Source: Onchocerca volvulus
Lineage: Eukaryota; Nematoda; Chromadorea; Rhabditida; Onchocercidae
Assembly (NCBI GenBank): GCA_000499405.2
Contig: HG738137.1
Location: 1,674,001 to 1,738,000 of the forward strand
Length of the DNA: 64,000 nt
Reading direction: 5' to 3'
Positions 29,101 to 39,882 of the stretch are shown here, one piece after another; the first letter of the stretch is position 1; each line of letters opens with the position of its first letter. A program made the position numbers and the translations under genes. The notes beneath the pieces were generated by a model. The model ran no database searches and had not been told where the DNA came from. It saw only the letters and a list, made by a program, of their open reading frames with translations.

Positions 29101-32100
29101 AAAAAAAAAAGGGAAAAAATCTTTTGTATACGAGAAAATAATATAATTTGCAAAAACTGAATAACTCAGATGTTAAGGTCAAGTTAAAAATTATTAAAGA
29201 AGGCCGAAATGGCAATGAATGAGTATTATTTATTTGATAATCATTTTTTTTTTAATGATATTTCAATAGTATCGTAGCTCAATTTCCAGCGCAAAATTAA
29301 TGTATTTGCAAAAATCAATCCGTAATGTTGTATCAATAAAAAGTTTTCAATTTTTACAAAATTCATTTTTCCCTTCTGAAATTCTATTCTTTTATCAGAA
29401 ATGTTCAATTCTCGGAATGAAGAGCATTTTTTTTTCTTTTGTTTAATAAATAGTTTTTTTCCTTTCTTTTTATTCGTTCCATTTAAAAAATAGAAAAAAT
29501 GATCATAACATGTTTATTTGCTTAAAGATATTGATCGCGACTTACTTATTTAAATTTATTTTGCTCACATTTAACTTTCTTATTTATTTACTTACATTCA
29601 ATTTGTTTGAATATTTTCTTTGAAAGTTGTTTAAGAATTTTCGCATTTTTTTCATTTTTATTAGAAATTTTAATTCATAAAAGCATATGGCATTTGTGGC
29701 AAAATGATATAAATCAGAAAAGATATTATTTTGTGGAAGAATAGGAATTAATTTAGATTTTATGTCTTTTTTTCTAAATTTCAAAGATTTTTGCTAAAAC
29801 ACATCACAAGCCTAAATGAGAAGAATTAAACAAAATAATTAAAGTCCAACAATATGTAAGGTCTATATTGCATTTTATTTTTAAAAGGCGTAAATACTGC
29901 TTGATCGAATTAATTTGTTGAGAATAAATTCATTCAAAATTATTCAAAATTGCTAAGAAATATTTTTCTCTTAAAATATTAGAAATATCGAAATTAAAGC
30001 CATATATTGAATGCAAATAATTAAAAAATTCAAAGTCTTTTTTTCTTAGATTAAAATCCAAATTCGTATATGTGTATTTTCATTTGTTTATCTTCAAAAA
30101 AATAGGAATTTTTCTATAGAAATTTGTTTATTTCTTTTTAAACAAAATAAATTTATGTTTATAACAAAAATTGTTGTTAATGTGTGAAAAGTGTCTTACT
30201 TTGATAAACGACATTGTTTTCATTTTAAATAATAAAAGAAATTTTGAGATTCGACGAAACGATTTTAAGTGTAATTATTTCAGTTTTAAGTTTCACAACA
30301 ATAGTTTGTCTTTCAATAAATGCCTTTTAAATTCTTATATCACTTAATATATGTATATAAATTTGAAAAAATTCATCAAAAGGGATTCTCTCTCTCCACT
30401 TTTTTTTCTATAAAATTTTTAACAATTTTTTTTTAGTTTATTATTTATTTGTTAATTTTTGTTTGTTAGTGATATATATATATACTTAAAGTGATATATA
30501 TATATACTGTTAGTGATATTGGTTTTTGTTTTTTGGCTATATATATATATATCACTAAAATAATAATCCACAACACTCTCTTAATCATTTGTTGTTACAT
30601 CCTTTGCAAAATGATTTGCTATCCATACTAATAAAATTTCTTGCAAGAAACTCAAAAATATATTATATATATATACATTATTCATCTCAAATTACAGTTA
30701 ATTTATAACTCTGAAATAAAGTAATCATATAATCATGGTGATAACTTACTTTTCTTTGCAAAATTTAATAATTCTTTTTGCGAAAAATTTTTAATAATTA
30801 ATCTTGTCAATTATATTTTTCTCTCTGAAAAACTATATTATTTTTTCCCTCTGTCTTTCTTTGCTTTCCTTTCCTTCTCTCTCTCTCTTTCTTCCAAATT
30901 CATTTTTTTTTTTTTCAAATTTTGAATGAAATAATAATCCACAACACTCTCTTAATCATTTGTTGTTACATCCTTTGCAAAATGGTTTGCTATCCATACT
31001 AACAAAATTTCTTGCAAGAAACTCAAAAAAAATTGTTTTTCTTTTTCAATTTTCATAATTTCATTTTAGCTGATTTCTTTTTTTTTTGGCTTTGTGAAAT
31101 TATTGCAATGAAAATTATTATTTCACATTGAATTAATTTTGTGCTTCTTTTTTCCATTTTTTTTTTTGCTGGATTGAATTTAAAATCTTCTAAATTTATA
31201 TAAATTTGCCGATATTTCTTGAAAGAATAAAAACTTCAGGAATATTTAGACGAATTACCAAATAACACTTTTTGGAAGTAATAAATAGAAATGCTTCATC
31301 TGTAATTTTTATTGTTTTAGAAATAAAATTTGAACTAAGGGATTGCTCAAATTATAATCAGTTAAGCAAGGAAAAAAAAAAAATTATTTTTTAATTATTT
31401 CTAATTTCGAATAATTATTTCGAAAATTTTGGTTTTATAACAGATTCAGTCAAATGTTTACAGCATAGTTGGCCATAATTTTAGGCTGAAGTTCGTGCAA
31501 TTCGTGATAAAATAGCCTGTGTTGAAGTGGGTGATTTGGTGATAAGTGTTGATAATCGACTGATTAGTTCGTTAAGAAGTGCCGAAGAAGTGCAAGTTTT
31601 GTTGCGTCACGGTACGAATCTCGTATTACGCAAACGTGACGCTATTATTTCTCAATACATCAGGCCAAGACCTTTTTCTACTCCGACTACTAGTACCACA
31701 ACAACTTTAGATAATCTTTCATCGCCATTACCACCACAACCTTCCACAAGAAATCGTTCTCATAGCATGGATCGAATATCCGATATTACATCTCACACAA
31801 ATATAACTCGAAAGGTTGGCAAATTTTGTCTAAATTTTAAGTTTTTTTTTTTTTTTTTAGAACCTGAAAGCCTATCATTGACTCAACTCATTTCCACTTT
31901 TTATATGGTAGATGGACAGTAAATTTCAAAAAGAAGCTTATGCAAAAGTTTTGCAATAAATATGGATAATCGATTGTTCAGCTGATTAAGAATCTTTTCT
32001 GTTTCCTTTGATTCGGAAGTATTTTTAGCACCAACAAAACGAATCAGCTCGCTCATCACCTACTCGAAGTGTTCATCAAAATTATCGTCAATCATCAAAC

Positions 32101-35100
32101 GGTTATTCACCTCGTCAAATGTCCCGTTCTGCTTATGAGAAATCATCGAGACGTGAAGAATATCGACGTGCAACTTCCAATGGTACCATTTCCGTATCGC
32201 ATTTTAGTGAAGGAGCAGAAGAACAACTTCTGAAAACAATCAATGAGCTTGTATCAACGGAAGAAAATTTCGTGCGTGATGTTCAGAAGGTTTTAATTTC
32301 CTCTTTTTTTTTTTTTTTTTCTCTCTCTCTGAGATATTTCGAATGATTAAGAAAGAACATGAACGGATGAACTTAGCATGTTGAAATTTGACAATAAAAG
32401 TTGCTAATAAGCAAAAGAAACAAACAAATGAAGCAAATGGCATAATTTCTTTTTTTTTTTTATAGTTTAAACAAAATATATGGATTGAATAAATAAAGTT
32501 TGAATATTTAATTCCTTCAGAAAATATTTTTGATTAATTTTTTTTTTTCATAAATCTTTTTTAGAATAATATGTATATTTCTTTTTTGAATGCAAATATT
32601 TCCGATATTTGTGAAAAAATGCTTCAAAATTTTTGAAACTTTTTTTTTGTTGATTCAATTTTGAAATATTAAAATGGATTTAAATGAGAAAAAAATAATT
32701 TATAGTTGGTGAATCAATATTTAAAACCAACGAATTTACCTCTGTTGGAAACAGCTGATCGTCTCTTACGGATTCAAACTTCATTCCTCCTAGCACTTCT
32801 TGATGCAGCTGGCGATGTTGCTCGCTCATTCACAGTATCACAACAGCAATTACGGGTAAGATCGGATGATCGGATAGGAATTAATTCATTTTCAATTAAT
32901 TGCTTTGATTTCTAATTTATGAATTGAATGAATGGAACCGATTGTTTTGCAAAAATATTTTCATAAATACTGAATATTTATGAAAAATTGATATTTGAAT
33001 TGAAGCTGTTTGGAAATTTTCAATTCAGTTTATTGGAATTATATTACAGGACTCATTGATTCGTATTTCGGCTTTATTTGTCAATAAATGTAGTAAATTT
33101 AAAATTTACAGCGATTATTCGGCTGCATATTTGCGATTTCAGCAAAATAAAAAAGGTCAATCATTCTATAAAATTAAAGAAAATTTTTTTCGACTAATTT
33201 TTAGCAAATATAATGACTGCAGCCTTAAATATCGGATACACTTATAAATTGTATTTACTACTGGAATTATCATTGATATGTTATTTTTAAATACTTAATT
33301 AAGTTTTTTTTCTTTTTTCAATTTGTAGAAAATCTTTGGTTATTTCATTTAGAGCAAAATGATATTGCAATACGATTGGAAAAATTAAACATTAGTGGTG
33401 AACAAAGTGAAAGTGCTCAATCGTTGCTAATCAAACCAATCCAACGAGTTCTCAAATATCCTCTATTTCTACAACAAATTAAAGATAACTGTTTGAAAGG
33501 TTTATTATTCACATTTTACAATTTAAAGTTTTTTAAAGTATAATTTTCATTTTTAATCTTAGCTTCACGGATTATTTCTTATTCATATGAGATTAGTAAC
33601 ATTGCTTATTTCGCCTTATAAAGTTTTTATTTTTATTTAGTAGCATGAAACATCCATAATCCAAACACACACACATACATTCACATAGACATATTTCAAA
33701 AAATAAACTTTGAATCTAAACTATATAGCAGTTTTATTTTTTTGCCCATAACTTTATCATAATATTTTTGCGATAAATTTCCTCACCTATTAAAAATTAC
33801 TCATAATTTTCTTAGATTAAGATTTATTTAGTATAGTTGATTTTACTTAGATTTTCATTTTTAATCTTCTTTGAGTAAGTATTACTGTAATACTGTAATC
33901 CAGTAAATTACTTAATTGTAGGATCCGTAGAAAGACAACAAGGTGAGCAAGCTTTAACAAGGATGCAAGCCTTGGCAGAATATGTAAATGAAATGCAACG
34001 ATTGACGGAGCAATATGGACGAACTATCGAAGAAGTTTCATCTAAAAATGGAGCAGTAAGTTAATTTTAATCAACCTTGAAAGATTTACGTCACCTATGC
34101 CATTTTACGTCATTTACGTTCGAAGCAGTATCATATGATATGATAAGAATTTTCAGACGTAATACTTTAATATATACTTATCAATTTTAGTCATAATATT
34201 GAAATTTTTATGGCCTAAAATATCTAGGGGAAAATAATTAGTAATTTATCTTAAAACATTGAATTTGATTGTAAGTTTGTAAAAACTTCTTTTTTTCCAG
34301 GCATCACGTATGAATTTCAGTCAATTGCTAATGTTTGCACATATAAATTGGTTGAATTGTCCCGAGAATCGTTCACGTCCGATTGCTTGCGTAGCATTTG
34401 TTTTCACCAGTCTAATTTTGATTTTCTGTCCAACACTTTGTAAAAACAAGGTTTAATTTTTTGTTTAATAAATAAAAGGAAAAACATGACGAGGAAAAGA
34501 AATAAGAATGCTTTTTCTATAATTCAAAAATTATTTATTTTTCTAAATCGTTTCTCATCTTTTTATTCCAACCAAATTTATTTTATTCTAAAAAACAAAT
34601 ATTAAATATTCCTTTCTTTTTTTAAAAAAAAAATTTCATTTGTCTCATTTTAATTTAAATTCTAGCTTTATTTTATTTTATTCACTTTTTTTTTAAATTA
34701 TAAATATCTCAAATTCTGCTTTTTTAAAACAAATTCTTTGTCATTTTCTTCTCTTCTTAATTTTATTCAGTTCCATTTCAATTCATTCCTTCCTTTGCCG
34801 CACTCGTATTCTCTTAATTAATGAATTCAATTTCAGACTAAAGTTTACCGAATTCTACCAATTGCTGAAGTGGAAGTAAACGAAAGTAACAATCAATCAT
34901 CCCAATCACAATATGCCTTTACCATTATTCATATCGGTTCTTTACGTGAATCCGTCTATCATTTGTGTTGTTGCCAAGCGGAAATCAAAAATCATTTTAT
35001 CAAATCTATTCGTAAAGCTGCCACGACTATAGCGTAAGCTCTTATTTGAATTTTTTCAAATTTCATTTTTTTCCTTACATTTTTTTTAAATATAGCCTCT

Positions 35101-36739
35101 GTAGATGTGAAGCGTGGCCGGTCCAGCTAGTCCACAGTGGCCGGCCACGCTTTCGCGTGGTCAATTCCCAGTGAAAATGCAAAAAGTAGGTATGGCCAGT
35201 AAATTTGGTCCACTCATTTACTTTTACCTGTCAGAGGTATAACAGGCAAAAAGTTATATCGAAATTTCAAAGTAGTCGGTGAAGAACTTTCGATGATTTA
35301 AGGTCGATAACAAGGAATATTTACATTTTTATTTGTATAGATTTCAATTTTCCATATAAACTTAATTGAAGTTAAAATTTCCTGAATTCAAATAACGATG
35401 AAGAAAACCTTAACAGAAAAAAACTCAAGAGGAGAAAATTTTCTTTTTAACACATTACTATTACTTATATATCTGACTTCCTTAAATTGAAACTTATGAA
35501 AATAAAATATACTGAAAAAGTCAGTAATGTAGTTTTCATCTTTATCATCTACATCGAAAAATCTAGTTATTCGTATTTGATAGTCATATTCATATTCATA
35601 TCGATATCGGATATAAGAAAGGAAAAGTTGAAAAAAGAGTGAGAAGTGGAATTTTTTTTTTAATTATTATTCTCGATTTATTCATAATTACATATCTAAT
35701 GTACTGGTAAGAATAAAATTTAGAAAACTAATCGATATGTCTATATTTAAGTATTACTTTGATTCGTAAAGTTGTTGAAATTTTTCGCAACTCCCTTTCA
35801 TGGTCTTGTTAGTATTATTTAGGAAAAACTAAATCTTATCTTTTGCTAGTGTTATATAAAAAGGTCTTTTCTTAGATCAATTCGTCAGGGAAAATACTCC
35901 AGGGAATATCGTTTCAACTAGTTTATATGCTCGGTGTAATATCTTTGATTGCTTTTATAGTAATACTTTCTTTCATATTTATCGCATTTTATGGCAAAGG
36001 GGAAAATTTTAAGTGAATTTTTCAAGACAGTGTTAATTTTCTTTAATTTCTCATTTCGAAATAGATGAAAACTAAAAATCCTGAATTTCGAAAATTATAC
36101 TACTCAATTTTAGTAATTATTTCTTGTTAGTATTTCTAGGCAAAATGAGTTGAAAAAATTATATGTTAAAAATTGAAAATTCTTCATCAATGCTATAAAG
36201 TTGAAAATTGCTGATATCAATTTCAATAATAATTTTACTGATGAATATAAAAATATTCTAATTTGCAATATGAGTAAATCAGAAGGAGCGAATAGAGAAG
36301 TTCGATATGCTTAGACTGATTAGCAATAATAATAATTTTAAGAAAAAACTGTCTATACCTTTAATAATGCTGTACTGGAAAAAAAGTTCTAATTTTCCAT
36401 TTTATTTTCATTCTATAAATAATGTATTAATCGATTGAAGTTTACCATTTATTTAACTTACTACATAAATTTCATGCATTAAAAATTCTTTAAAAATAGT
36501 AAGAATGATAATAATTTTGTAAAACATTTGAATATAAGTATTTCATTTTATTTTCTTGTTTTTTTCTTTTTTTTTGGAAGAAAATAATTATTTCAAAAAT
36601 TTTTCAAAGAATTTTTTTTTTTTTTTTTTATTTAAAGAATTTTTTTTTTTTTTGATTTTCAAGGAAAGAACAACGTCGTCCAATTAGTGGTAGTAGTCAA
36701 TCGGATGCTGGTTATAGTAGTGAACGTCATATACCGTAA
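17157..36739 (+). CDS. tiam-1: Rac guanine-nucleotide exchange factor, TIAM/Still-life family
   Basis: Seventeen exons join in phase to 1043 residues: 17157-17293, 20519-20766, 23000-23340, 26101-26301, 27565-27708, 27886-27995, 28288-28504, 28711-28869, 31485-31814, 32029-32289, 32706-32855, 33050-33155, 33329-33499, 33922-34055, 34301-34450, 34837-35033 and 36664-36739. The N-terminus MGSSLSCPC fits N-myristoylation plus Cys acylation. Next come a WH1-like region (about 60-185, with FAYWHY and ETYGINVVS), a divergent PH plus coiled-coil block (about 200-390), an RBD (about 440-500), PDZ (about 500-560), DH (about 695-895, with STEENFVRDVQ and LIKPIQRVLKYPLFLQQI) and a C-terminal PH (about 904-1020). 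The family loads GTP onto Rac at membranes, in neurons and at synapses. N-terminal WH1 is, as I recall, typical of Drosophila Still life rather than vertebrate TIAM1. The exon 4 and exon 6 donors are the least certain junctions. Confidence 0.85.
17294..20518 (+). other. TIAM intron 1 with diverged tandem repeats
   Basis: A 3.2-kb intron between the myristoylation exon and the WH1 exon. It holds a TA microsatellite at about 19231-19252 and three diverged copies of a 160-200 bp unit at 19617-20165. A long first intron is a common place for regulatory DNA, but no specific site was recognised. Confidence 0.7.
19617..20165 (+). repeat. Three diverged tandem copies of a ~160-200 bp unit
   Basis: Copies begin near 19617, 19775 and 19981. 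The first two open with GAGCATAT followed by a shared block ending in ACTAATCGCT. All three share a block with TTCTAT..CTATTTTT followed by TTTTAATTTTT and end in a (A/C)(A/G)GATAAGAAA element. Divergence is substantial, so this is an old tandem expansion. Confidence 0.6.
21998..22130. repeat. Foldback (MITE-like) inverted repeat
   Basis: A 23-base arm at 21998-22020 is the reverse complement of 22108-22130 with one mismatch, and imperfect pairing continues inward (GATTCTTTCATC against GATGATAAAGGAATC). The total span is 133 bp. It lies in TIAM intron 2. No transposase gene is present; a non-autonomous DNA element is inferred. Confidence 0.5.
22199..22279. repeat. Perfect 20-bp inverted repeat with an internal third copy
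   Basis: Bases 22199-22218 are the exact reverse complement of 22260-22279. The 41-base loop contains a further direct copy of the arm core (ATTATTTTGAAAATG) at about 22229. The RNA would form a stable hairpin. It lies in TIAM intron 2, about 70 bp after the foldback at 21998-22130. Confidence 0.7.
22400..22609 (+). repeat. 105-bp tandem duplication
   Basis: Bases 22400-22504 and 22505-22609 are two head-to-tail copies that differ at only two positions that I could find (GATAGC against GATTAC). The near identity marks a recent duplication inside TIAM intron 2, or possibly an assembly artefact. Confidence 0.85.
23341..26100 (+). other. TIAM intron 3, no further gene seen
   Basis: A 2.8-kb intron. 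Apart from the E2F-like sites and a 10-bp hairpin at 25191-25220 (TAACTGACCA paired with TGGTCAGTTA), I saw only AT-rich sequence and chance open frames. Confidence 0.6.
23603..23650 (+). promoter_or_regulatory. Paired E2F-like sites in TIAM intron 3
   Basis: TTTTGGCGGGAAA at 23603-23615 and TTTTGGCGGGAA at 23639-23650 match the consensus for E2F/DP factors, with a third degenerate copy just upstream near 23580. The units sit in a local tandem repeat with an AACATGTTTATCTGTC spacer. In such AT-rich DNA two GC-cored matches 36 bp apart are unusual. Function is not shown. Confidence 0.35.
28370..28423 (+). repeat. In-frame 9-bp coding repeat (NGT/NGI/NDI)
   Basis: Six 9-bp units of the form AATGGTACY run in frame through TIAM exon 7 and encode NGT, NGI, NGT, NDI, NGT and NGS. 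They sit just before the RBD-like segment ITVLLPSGSI. The expansion should give a flexible linker that may vary in length between strains. Because the protein is cytosolic, the NGT triplets are not expected to be glycosylated. Confidence 0.85.
28870..31484 (+). other. TIAM intron 8 with dispersed repeats
   Basis: A 2.6-kb intron between the RBD/PDZ exon and the PDZ exon. It holds TA microsatellites at about 30465-30560, including GTGATATATATATATAC copies and an inverted TATATATCACT copy, and a 102-bp direct repeat (30558-30659 and 30929-31030). No exon-like frame was found inside it. Confidence 0.65.
30558..31030 (+). repeat. 102-bp direct repeat pair
   Basis: Bases 30558-30659 and 30929-31030 are nearly identical, with about two substitutions, and are separated by about 270 bp of TA-rich and pyrimidine-rich DNA. 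Both start with AAATAATAATCC and end in AACTCAAAAA. The pattern suggests a segmental duplication. Confidence 0.8.
35095..35345 (+). repeat. Interspersed repeat with a GC-rich hairpin (inferred non-autonomous element)
   Basis: An 11-bp GC-rich stem (AGCGTGGCCGG at 35111-35121, reverse complement at 35141-35151) stands out in AT-rich TIAM intron 16. About 120 bp later comes a block TTTCAAAGTAGTCGGTGAAG with downstream text like the 3' tails of some retroelements (ATTTACATTTTTATTTG). A related but rearranged block lies at 38466-38615. A non-autonomous mobile element is inferred; no coding capacity is present. Confidence 0.4.
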
Positions 36740-37962
36740 CAAATGGCGATGGTAATAACGATGGCAATGGCTTTGCTTTAATGATTGACATATTTCAATT
36801 GAAATTCAAAGAAAAGCGAAAAAAGAAATAATTTGATCGACAAATAGTTAAAATGTTGTGAAAGAAAGACGTTAGGAAGAAATGATCGAATGTTTGAAGA
36901 ATGAAAATGATTCTCGAAAAGAGTAGAAAGAACAGATAGCCTCATGAATAAATGCTGGACATTAAGTTATCGTGTCAAATTATTGATGATATTATCGGTT
37001 GCTCATTTCAAATTTATGCTAATGTGCCAAATATTTTGTCAATTTTTGTATTTTTTTAAATGCATTTGATGATAATAATCTTATCAGATAAAGCAAGACA
37101 ATATTATAATCTGAGTGTCGTAACTGTCAAAATGTGATGAAATATGGGCATAATTAGGATAAAATGGACGAAACATGCATGAATATATAATCGGGCATAT
37201 CAGAACATGTTTCCAGGAAATAAAAATAGTGCTGATAATATAATAGTGATGACGATAATAATAAAAATAACTTAACATAATTGTACAAAAAATTGGAATA
37301 TTTCTAGTATTTTAACAATTTTAAGCAAAAAATTTTAGGAATTGAAGCAAATTTGAATCTAAACAAAAAATATTTATAAATAAGCTAGTTCCTTTTGTAA
37401 TTTTAAAGACATGAAGTCAATAAGCGTCCAATCATACTGAATTTAAAGTTTAATTAAGATTATTTGAAGCTGAAAGCTTTCGTAAAAATTTTAAAAACTT
37501 TTCGAAATTTCACAACTAATTGGAAATATTTGAAAATTCATATTCTGCTCACTAAACAGTTTTATAAGTGGTACCATTATAATCCGGAAAATTATTGGAT
37601 GATGCAGTATTATGATTACCCCATTACTAGAAGAATTGGTTATTTTTGTTATATTTTTAAATACAATTTGTTTTGTTTTATGCACTCTAGAAAAATATAT
37701 GAACGATTTAATGCGAAAATAGTGATTGGAAAATTGTCATTTCATAGTTATTAATGATAATAACAAAAAATAAAAAAAAAAAAAAAAAGAAGGAAAAGAC
37801 GTAAAAAAGAATTCAAAAGAAAAGAAAAAAATTGAATTAAACAAATAAATAAACATATAAACAAACTATATAAAATAAATAATTCCAATGAATAAGCCAT
37901 TTGTTTGTAATACAAAATGATAAATAATGGAAGCAAACAAATAAATAGAAAAAAAAACATAC
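36740..37962. other. 3' flank of TIAM; no gene recognised
   Basis: Contains the probable TIAM 3' untranslated region. A 96-codon plus-strand frame at 37464-37754 and a minus-strand frame over the same bases are both rich in Phe, Ile, Tyr and Lys and match nothing I know. An A-rich run begins near 37770. Confidence 0.45.
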
Positions 37963-38461
37963 AGCGAAATCATAATCAGAAATATGTGGCGCGAAATGGC
38001 CTGTAAGAAGTAGTAGATCGGGAATCTTTTTATCACAAAGCTGGCTACTTGCTTCCGCTATCAGATGGTCAACATAAATTAAACAATCCGACAATTTAGT
38101 TAAACAGTAATCTTTTCCATCAGTGACAAAGGAAAGAATAACTCAGTGATCAATTTGCTTGGATATTTTCTGATAATTGTTCGTTACGAAGAATCACTTT
38201 TCATCAATCAATAAAACCTTTCTCAACAGGATTCATTTCTGTAACACAAGACATAAAATACTTCCTCATACCTATAGCTGACCTAGCCGAATCATAATAG
38301 CAAGAATCAATCTCCAATCCAACCAAACTACAAATCAAATTGCAAAGTACCAGTTTTTTTTCCCCAACACTAGAAACATGCGCTTTCTCCTTCTTTTCCA
38401 CATAACCAGACTGAGCTACAGAAACGCGTGAATAAAACATGCATGTATTCGAATACAACAT
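37963..38461 (-). CDS. Unidentified protein, two-exon candidate, 3' end missing
   Basis: Exon 38461-38272 starts at an ATG with a TGA in frame upstream, encodes 63 codons and ends at a GTATGA donor leaving one base. Exon 38141-37963 begins after a CACTGAG acceptor that supplies the two missing bases, is open for 59 more codons and ends at a GTATGT donor. The translation has ordinary residue composition (for example LIYVDHLIAEASSQLCD and LLLLTGHFAPH), unlike chance AT-rich frames. No downstream exon in the right phase was found before TIAM's end, so the gene may be broken. I do not recognise the family. It lies next to an interspersed repeat at 38466-38615. Confidence 0.35.
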
Positions 38462-38465
38462 TGTG

Positions 38466-38615
38466 TCAAAATTTCAAAGCAATAGGTAAAGACTTTCCGA
38501 TATCTAAAATTTTGAATTAATGCAGATAAGGAGCCTTGTTTAAAAATTTTCGAAGATTTAAGATTTTGGACAAACGAACATTGACATTCCGCACGGCCGA
38601 TTCAACTAGCTGATA
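38466..38615 (+). repeat. Second copy of interspersed repeat block (diverged)
   Basis: AAATTTCAAAGCAATAGGTAAAGA, cut here to its key parts AAATTTCAAAG and GGTAAAGA, resembles the block at about 35260-35285. It is followed by CCGCACGGCCG and CAACTAGCTGAT, which resemble the GC-rich head of the 35095-35345 element. Order and divergence differ between the copies, so the relationship is tentative. Confidence 0.35.
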
Positions 38616-39882
38616 AATAATTATACAATTTTTTTTATGAAAGTTAAAATTGTAGTCAGATGACTTTTTGCATTGATTTCTTTCATTCTGCATCTAAAAC
38701 CATTAACTACTGATGAAGATTCGGAATTTAGTAATTTCTGAAACAACGTTAATCACTGAGCTCCATCATTTATGATCACAATGAATGATGAATCTAGGAA
38801 TGTTATATCGAAGTTATGCTTCGGAATTTAGAACCAGTCAGGAACATCTTTCTGAATGAAGTAAAAGAAAGGTCGTAGAGTTTCAATCAGTGAATGGAAT
38901 TTGTCAAGAAAAAATTTCATGTCAAAGATCATTTAGTGATAAAACGATAGGAAAATGCACCACAGCGTAATCAAAGTTGCTTCCGATATCTACTGCATAC
39001 ACAAATCGACAAACAGTGTCCAACAATGTCCACATAGCGAATATAAAGTTGATTAACTTTAATAAATGCGAAGTTGAACTGAACTATTTTTTGATATGTG
39101 AATTAAATGCTTCAAGTCGTTTAAATATGAAACAGATTTGACTATTCTTGTTTTTGAGTACATTCCGCTAATAATTCCTGTTAGATCAGAAAGCTTCTAT
39201 GTCTTTAGCACATATAGTAAGCTAGTAGTAGCAGAAATCAGTTGAATTTCAAAATCTATAATTTGAAAGTAGTCGAAATCATAGTTATCATGCGAGTATT
39301 TGATGCGAATCAAGTGATATGCTCATAATGAACGGTTTTGTGATGTTATTTGATAAACCAGTACCATATGATATACTATAACATTATTTAAATATGTGCA
39401 ATACATCACAATTACATGTAAAGGCCTACGAGATTTTCCGATTCTTTTATGTAATTTAATTCCTAACTAAACTGATCCATACGTTAATTCTTTACGACGG
39501 CCATAGAAATTTATCTTAATATCTGCTACTCAGATCGAATGTTTCTGTATTTTTGGTATGTATAATATATACAAAGAAAATCTTTACTTTTGATAACACT
39601 CCAATTTATGCATTCACAATAATAATCTAAAACAGCTATCAAAATAACAAAGAATAATCATTAAGCACTGTATCTACTAACTACAGCATGATACAGAGGA
39701 GCACCGGCATTTCTTACAAATGCACATAATGATTATTTGAAGACTTTCAAAATTAACAAATACCATCATATTTGATCATTAAGTAATTTTCAAGAATTAA
39801 TTCATTCTAATAATTTTTTACTCGTACTCTAGTGCAATGCAAAAAATCAGTACGTCAAAATGAGATCAATATCTAAATTAAA
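38616..39882. other. Gene-free stretch downstream of nicalin
   Basis: No exon-like frame or known motif was seen on either strand. It should include the nicalin 3' untranslated region at its right end. Confidence 0.5.

Noticed and set aside
37464..37754. 96-codon plus frame
   Set aside because: Tyr/Phe/Lys-rich, ends near a poly(A) run, and both strands are open over the same bases, which points to chance.
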